Below, one piece after another: positions 56,997 through 64,000 of a stretch of 64,000 nt of DNA. Positions within the stretch are counted from its first letter, which is position 1. The number at the start of each line of letters is the position of its first letter. The notes under the pieces are model-generated. The model had not been told where the DNA came from, made no database searches, and saw nothing but the letters and a program-made list of their open reading frames with translations. The stretch spans positions 310,001 through 374,000 of the forward strand of contig NZ_CP097117.1 in NCBI RefSeq assembly GCF_024029355.1. The letters are read 5' to 3'. Made by a program: the position numbers and the translations under genes. This stretch comes from Fructilactobacillus cliffordii. Lineage in GTDB: Bacteria > Bacillota > Bacilli > Lactobacillales > Lactobacillaceae.

Positions 56997-57917
56997 TTAG
57001 TGATTCAATGCTTCCTGACCACCAGTAATTTCGGTGATTTCGGTCGTAATCGCCGCCTGTCGAGCCCGATTGTATTTTAATTCCAACGAAGAAATTAAAT
57101 CATCAGCATTGTCAGTTGCTGCTTTCATCGCCATCGAACTTGACGAATGTTCGGCAGTCTTGGCATCTAAAATTGCCCCATACACTAAACTTTCAGAGTA
57201 CTGTGGCAAAATGGCGTGTAACACTTCTTGTTCAGAAGGTTCAACCTCGTATTCAGCCGTCAGAGCTTCCGTTTTGATGCTAGCTCCGGCTCCATCAGCA
57301 CCACTCATACTTTGTTCAATCGATTCCCGATCCATCGGGAGCAGTTTTTCTACCCGAAAGTCGGACCGAACCCGGTTCACAAAGTGGTTGTAGCACACGT
57401 AGAGTTCACTAAATAATTGGTCGTTATACATCTGGGTAATTGTCTTCACAATCCCCTTAACCTCTTGAAAAGTCGGAATGTCAGAAACACCGCGATACTC
57501 ATAAGCAACGTTAGCGCCATTCTTTTTATAAAAATCAGCGCCCGTACCACCTACTGCTAGGATAACGTAGTCATCTGCATTAGGCGTATGGTCAGCAATG
57601 AACCGATTGGTTCCGCGTAACGCGTTACTATTGTAACTGCCAACCATTCCCCGATCAGACGTAATCACTAAGTAAGCCGTTGGACCCTTTTTACCTTGGT
57701 CCTGAGTCTTTGAAGGCGCTTGGCTATCTAACAAGTGTGATTCAGCCAAGTGCATTACAACCGCCTTAATTTTAGCAACGTATTCGTTATACGTAGCCGT
57801 TTGCCCTTGAATTTGATTCAACTTTACGGTTTGCACCATTTGCATGGCTTCCGTAATTTGCCGGGTATTTTTGGTGGAGGCAATCCGGTGCTTGACTTCA
57901 TTCATTGATTCAGCCAT
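56997..57917 (-). CDS. atpG: ATP synthase gamma subunit
   Basis: A 306-residue rotor subunit. Long N- and C-terminal helices ([33 protein letters not shown]) with a central Rossmann-like domain. 20 bases after atpA. Confidence 0.96.
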   Translation of the reverse strand: MAESMNEVKHRIASTKNTRQITEAMQMVQTVKLNQIQGQTATYNEYVAKIKAVVMHLAESHLLDSQAPSKTQDQGKKGPTAYLVITSDRGMVGSYNSNALRGTNRFIADHTPNADDYVILAVGGTGADFYKKNGANVAYEYRGVSDIPTFQEVKGIVKTITQMYNDQLFSELYVCYNHFVNRVRSDFRVEKLLPMDRESIEQSMSGADGAGASIKTEALTAEYEVEPSEQEVLHAILPQYSESLVYGAILDAKTAEHSSSSMAMKAATDNADDLISSLELKYNRARQAAITTEITEITGGQEALNH

Positions 57918-57937
57918 TGGTTATCCTCCCTTCAAAT

Positions 57938-60042
<2,105 letters not shown>

Positions 60043-60056
<14 letters not shown>

Positions 60057-60549
60057 GACTATCCAACCCCTTAATGTAAGAATCAATCAACGTCTTTTGA
60101 TCATTGGCGTCTAAGTTCTTTTGAATAATCTTGGAAGCAATTTCAATAGATAAATCAGCTACGTCATCCTTTGTGCTAGCCAAGGCATCGCGCTTTTGCT
60201 GAGCGATATCCTTTTCAGCATTTTCTTTAATGGTTTTGGCATCCAAGTTTGCGTCATTAATAATTGATTCCCGGCGCTTGTCACCAGTTTGTTGTGCTTT
60301 ACTAATGATTTCGTTTGCTTCTGCTTGCGAATTAACCAAAGCTTCCTTGCGTTGTTTTGCCAACTCGAGGGCTTCAGTCCGCGACTTTTCGGCCGTATCA
60401 ATATCATTGGCAATTTTATCCGAACGATCTTGCATCATCTTAGTCACTGGCTTCCAAGCAACAATCTTGACCAGCCACATCAGAATAATGAAGAGGACCG
60501 CGTAGAACAGAGCATCACCAATATTAAATGCCTCTCCAACCACTAACAT
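60043..60549 (-). CDS. atpF: ATP synthase b subunit
   Basis: A 168-residue peripheral stalk subunit: one N-terminal membrane helix (about 10-30), then a long amphipathic coiled coil. GGAGGTG precedes the ATG. Overlaps atpH. Confidence 0.96.
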
Positions 60550-60588
60550 CTATTGACACCTCCTTTGTTTGTTAATCAACATTAATGA

Positions 60589-60819
<231 letters not shown>

Positions 60820-61530
60820 TTATTCCTCAATCGATAACTTTTGAGAAACATAAACACATGATAAAGTTACAAATACATAGGCTTGAATACAGCCAATAAA
60901 TACCGAGAATGCCATCCAGGCCATTTCAAGCGGTGCTGAAATAGCAAGGGTTACAATCCCATGCGAAAATGCCATTTTCGCAATTAAACCTGCCAGCAAT
61001 TCACCAGCAAAAATATTACCGTACACCCGAATTCCAAGGGTTAAGAAATTAGTAAACTCTTCCATCAAGTTAATTGGCAACAAGTACGGAATGGGCTGCA
61101 GGTAGGTTTCAAAGTGACCTTTGTAACCTAACTTTTGCACACTCGAGAATTGAGCAATCAACATTGACATCAGCGCAAACGACATTGCAACGATTGGATC
61201 GGCCGTGGGACTCTTTACGTACACAATTCCGCCCACTTCGATGTGGAGGAACAATCCCAGTTGGTTAGATACCAAAATGAAAAAGAAGAGCGTAAAGGCC
61301 CACAAACCATAATCCTTGGTTGATCCACTTGGCATCGTCGACTTCACAATTCCGTTCGTAAAGTCAATCATGTACTCCAATAAATTTTGCTTCCCGGTGG
61401 GCTTCATTTGAATTTTCCGCGAACAGAAATAAACAAACCCCAACACTATTGCTGCAACGATGAGTCCGGAAATCATGTTCCCAACGTTGAAGGTTAAACC
61501 GCAAAATTGAAAAGTACGAGTTGGATCCAC
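60820..61530 (-). CDS. atpB: ATP synthase a subunit
   Basis: A 236-residue membrane subunit with the proton half-channels. The essential Arg is in TLGIRVYGNIFAGELL. First gene of the operon; no atpI precedes it, as is usual in lactobacilli. The leader from the best promoter candidate is about 110 bases. Confidence 0.96.
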   Translation of the reverse strand: MDPTRTFQFCGLTFNVGNMISGLIVAAIVLGFVYFCSRKIQMKPTGKQNLLEYMIDFTNGIVKSTMPSGSTKDYGLWAFTLFFFILVSNQLGLFLHIEVGGIVYVKSPTADPIVAMSFALMSMLIAQFSSVQKLGYKGHFETYLQPIPYLLPINLMEEFTNFLTLGIRVYGNIFAGELLAGLIAKMAFSHGIVTLAISAPLEMAWMAFSVFIGCIQAYVFVTLSCVYVSQKLSIEE

Positions 61531-61646
61531 TAATTATCACCTCTTTTGCCTTTCAAATAGCGAACGGTCGGCGCTGAATTCACACCTTGCTTTACCATTC
61601 ATTTTAAGAATAACCACGACCATGGCTAATCCTAAAATTCATTAGA

Positions 61647-61675
61647 ATGATACCACCAAATGAAATTAAATACAA
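61647..61675 (-). promoter_or_regulatory. atp operon promoter
   Basis: TTGTAT (61670-61675), a 17-base spacer and TATCAT (61647-61652) on the minus strand. A separate TATAAT lies further upstream without a good -35. The rest of 61531-61726 holds no gene. Confidence 0.55.
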
Positions 61676-61726
61676 AGCAAATTATTTCATTTGATCGTTG
61701 ATTATACGTGATTTATCGGTTAGCAA

Positions 61727-61757
61727 AAAAGCAGAAATCACAAGATTTCTGCTTTTT
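61727..61757 (-). terminator. upp terminator
   Basis: AAAAAGCAGAAATC with its complement around a four-base loop, with T-runs on both strands. Ends the glyA-upp unit. Confidence 0.9.
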
Positions 61758-61760
61758 AAT

Positions 61761-62387
61761 TTATTTAGTTCCAAATAACCGATCTCCAGCATCACCAAGA
61801 CCGGGAACAATGTAACCATGCTCAAGGCGGTCATCTAACGCTGCTGCGTAAATCTCAACGTCTGGATGGGCCTCTTCTAGGGCTTTTACTCCTTCTGGAG
61901 CAGCCACTAAGCACACAAACTTAATGTTTTTAGCGCCCCGTTTTTTCAAGGCGTCAATTGCCATGATGGCCGAACCACCGGTGGCCAGCATCGGATCCAC
62001 GACTAAAACTTCCCGATCTTCAATGTCAGACGGTAATTTCACAAAGTATTCGTGCGGTTCAAAGGTTTTTTCGTCCCGATACATCCCCACGTGTCCCACT
62101 CGGGCACTCGGCAGGAGTTCCAAAATCCCATCAACCATTCCAATTCCAGCCCGCAAGATGGGCACAACTGCCACTTTTTTTCCAGCGAGCTTCTTCGTGG
62201 TGGCCTTTCCCATGGGAGTTTCAATTTCAACGTCCTTGAGCGGCATATCGCGCGTTACCTCAAAGGCCATTAAATTGGCAATTTCGTTTACAACTTCTCG
62301 AAACTCATTGGTTCCAGTATTTTTATCCCGGATAATACTTAATTTGTGTTGAATCAACGGATGATTCATTACGTGAAATTTACTCAA
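61761..62387 (-). CDS. upp: Uracil phosphoribosyltransferase, TTG start
   Basis: A 208-residue enzyme that salvages uracil to UMP with PRPP. PRPP loop [13 protein letters not shown]-terminal [13 protein letters not shown]. Homologues begin (M)[15 protein letters not shown]; the matching codon here is TTG at 62385-62387, eight bases after AAAGGAG. The open frame extends nine bases further to a GTG that overlaps the SD. Confidence 0.95.
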   Translation of the reverse strand: MSKFHVMNHPLIQHKLSIIRDKNTGTNEFREVVNEIANLMAFEVTRDMPLKDVEIETPMGKATTKKLAGKKVAVVPILRAGIGMVDGILELLPSARVGHVGMYRDEKTFEPHEYFVKLPSDIEDREVLVVDPMLATGGSAIMAIDALKKRGAKNIKFVCLVAAPEGVKALEEAHPDVEIYAAALDDRLEHGYIVPGLGDAGDRLFGTK

Positions 62388-62441
62388 CGTCCCCACTCCT
62401 TTTTCTTTATCAGTCCACTCCTAATCATATCACGAAGTTGT

Positions 62442-63683
62442 CTACCGTGTAATGGGATGAGATTGACATAAGGCTTGCACAGCTGCACGAACCTCGTCTA
62501 GGATTTGTTCATCATCAGAATGCTCAACCGTCTTAATAATTAATTGGGCTACAGCTCTAGCGTCGGCTTCCTTAAAGCCCCGTGAGGTAATCGCTGGCGT
62601 CCCTAATCGCACTCCACTCGTCACAAACGGACTCCGTTGCTCGTTTGGAAGGGCTTCTTTGTTAGTAGTAATATTAACGGAATCCAACAGGTTTTGGGCG
62701 TCCTTCCCTGTTAATTCCGTATCAGTTAGATCAATGTTTAAGAGGTGGTTATCAGTTCCCCCCGATACGACCCGAATGTGGTCAGATTGGTTAAACTCAT
62801 CCGCCATGGCTTGTGCGTTTTTAATTACTTGAGCCATGTAGTCGTGAAAATCAGGTTGCAGATTCTCGTGAAAGGCAGCTGCTTTCCCAGCAATCACATG
62901 TTCTAATGGACCTCCTTGAGTGCGTGGGAACACCGCCGAATTTAATTGTTTGGCGTACTTTGCTTGCGACAAAATCAAGCCACCACGTGGTCCACGCAGG
63001 GTCTTATGCGTCGTGGTGGTCACCACGTCCGCAATTCCGACTGGATTGGGATGCAATCCCGCTGCCACTAACCCGGCAATGTGGGCCATATCTACCATTA
63101 AATAAGCTCCCACTTCGTCCGCAATCTTGCGAAATTCATTCCAGTCAATGATTCGACTGTATGCAGAGGCCCCAGCCACAATCATTTTTGGTTGCACTTC
63201 TTGGGCAATTTCTCGAATGGCATCAAAGTCCAAGCGTTCCGTTTCGTGGTTTAAACCATAGGCATAAGAATGGTAGATTTTACCCGAAAAGCTAACCTTA
63301 GCTCCGTGAGTTAAATGGCCCCCGGCATTTAAATCCATCCCTAGAATCACATCGCCTGGTTGCAAGAACGCAGCATACGCAGCTTCGTTCGCTTGGGAAC
63401 CTGAGTGGGGTTGGACGTTCGCATATTCTGCGCCAAAGAGTTCTTTGGCCCGGTCAATGGCTAAGGTTTCTACCACATCAACGTACTGACAACCACCGTA
63501 ATAGCGGTGGCCTGGATAACCTTCGGCGTACTTGTTGGTTAACACGGATCCTTGAGCAGCCCGAACCGCTTTAGACGCGATGTTTTCGGATGCAATTAAT
63601 TCAATCGTATCTTCCTGCCGGATTCCTTCATTCTGAATGGCATCCCATAACTGTGGATCTAAACGTTGGTATTCTTCTGTCAT
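62442..63683 (-). CDS. glyA: Serine hydroxymethyltransferase
   Basis: A 413-residue PLP enzyme that interconverts serine and glycine and supplies methylene-tetrahydrofolate. PLP lysine in [16 protein letters not shown]-terminal [10 protein letters not shown]. The order sua5-glyA-upp-atp is conserved in lactobacilli. It lies 21 bases after the Sua5-type gene. Confidence 0.97.
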   Translation of the reverse strand: MTEEYQRLDPQLWDAIQNEGIRQEDTIELIASENIASKAVRAAQGSVLTNKYAEGYPGHRYYGGCQYVDVVETLAIDRAKELFGAEYANVQPHSGSQANEAAYAAFLQPGDVILGMDLNAGGHLTHGAKVSFSGKIYHSYAYGLNHETERLDFDAIREIAQEVQPKMIVAGASAYSRIIDWNEFRKIADEVGAYLMVDMAHIAGLVAAGLHPNPVGIADVVTTTTHKTLRGPRGGLILSQAKYAKQLNSAVFPRTQGGPLEHVIAGKAAAFHENLQPDFHDYMAQVIKNAQAMADEFNQSDHIRVVSGGTDNHLLNIDLTDTELTGKDAQNLLDSVNITTNKEALPNEQRSPFVTSGVRLGTPAITSRGFKEADARAVAQLIIKTVEHSDDEQILDEVRAAVQALCQSHPITR

Positions 63684-63704
63684 TTTCTCATCCCCCAGGG
63701 TTCT

Positions 63705-64000
63705 TTAATTTGTCGCTGTGTCGCCAAAATGATGCTGACCAGCTGCCTTATTGAGTCGATTCATGTACGCTTCCCCTAAACCTGTGGTTGGAAAACCTTG
63801 AACTAGGATTGTCGCAAACGAATCATCCAGGTCAAACGTTCGTAAACCAGCGAACAAAAGATGGCTAGCGGATTGAACGTTCGTTCCCAGGGTATATGTT
63901 ACTACATTACGCGGCCATTTGTACCGTTTAATTGTCATTTCCGGGGCTAAAATGCCAATTTTAGCGTCTTGTTGCCGACACCAGACAATCACCGTTTCCC
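63705..64000 (-). CDS. Sua5/YwlC-type threonylcarbamoyl-AMP synthase, C-terminal part
   Basis: The last 97 codons of a gene that continues past the right edge. The segment GLGEAYMNRLNKAAGQHH matches the C-terminal Sua5 domain, which together with the YrdC-like domain makes threonylcarbamoyl-AMP for the t6A tRNA modification. Its position just upstream of glyA agrees. The catalytic part is outside the window, so the call rests on the C-terminus and neighbourhood. Confidence 0.8.
   Translation of the reverse strand, partial: ETVIVWCRQQDAKIGILAPEMTIKRYKWPRNVVTYTLGTNVQSASHLLFAGLRTFDLDDSFATILVQGFPTTGLGEAYMNRLNKAAGQHHFGDTATN

Overview
The window reads as a chromosomal segment of a rod-shaped member of the Lactobacillaceae (Firmicutes, mid-40s % GC by eye). 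The evidence is typical Gram-positive SD sequences, T-box leaders on alaS and valS, a zinc-free RpsD, paired mreB/mbl with minCD and rodA, an F1Fo ATPase operon with no atpI, and a D-Ala ligase with the Phe active-site residue of D-Ala-D-Lac (vancomycin-insensitive) cell walls. No species name can be given from the sequence alone. No prophage, insertion sequence, CRISPR array, tRNA or rRNA was seen.

Layout, left to right. 1-7,000: rdgB (partial) and murI, a divergent yslB-like gene, then an accessory stretch with a GT39-like membrane glycosyltransferase, an MFS exporter, a strongly promoted 28-residue membrane peptide on its own short transcription unit, an APC amino-acid permease, a small membrane protein and trxA. 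7,000-37,000 is almost entirely minus strand: mutS2-zapA; yrzB-ruvX-alaS; cshB-nrnA; dinB; yajC; ruvB-ruvA-mutL-mutS-ymdB; rny; cinA-pgsA-rodZ-yfmH-yfmF; minD-minC-mreD-mreC-mreB; folC. 37,000-45,000: valS with a T-box, tpx, thiI, a cysteine desulfurase and ezrA. 45,000-48,400 is plus strand: rpsD with a structured leader, a yueI-like gene, rarA, a DUF3899 gene and a usp gene. 48,400-64,000 is minus strand: an Rgg/MutR-like regulator, ddl, rodA, a DUF2969 gene, yidD, mbl, murA, a DUF1146 gene, the atp operon (atpB-E-F-H-A-G-D-C), upp, glyA and the end of a Sua5-type gene.

Functionally the window groups DNA repair (MutS, MutL, MutS2, RuvAB, RuvX, RarA, Pol IV under a LexA-type box), cell shape and envelope (MreBCD, Mbl, RodA, RodZ, MinCD, EzrA, MurA, MurI, Ddl), RNA and translation (AlaRS, ValRS, S4, ThiI with a cysteine desulfurase, CshB, NrnA, RNase Y), and energy supply (ATP synthase).

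The most unusual feature is RNase Y. Its membrane anchor, coiled coil and KH domain look normal, but the HD catalytic positions I can align to B. subtilis RNase Y are substituted (R338, E368, Y381, E405/N406, N423). It appears to be a pseudo-nuclease. It sits next to a cinA frameshifted in an 8-base homopolymer, in a locus where recA would normally lie between cinA and rny but is absent. Other conserved operons also lack expected members: reoM between alaS and ruvX, queA-tgt between ruvB and yajC, cvpA between zapA and mutS2, and radC next to mreB. Other items of note are an rpsD leader with a possible pseudoknot and an SD-sequestering hairpin, the small-peptide transcription unit, and a probable AUU start on the cysteine desulfurase.
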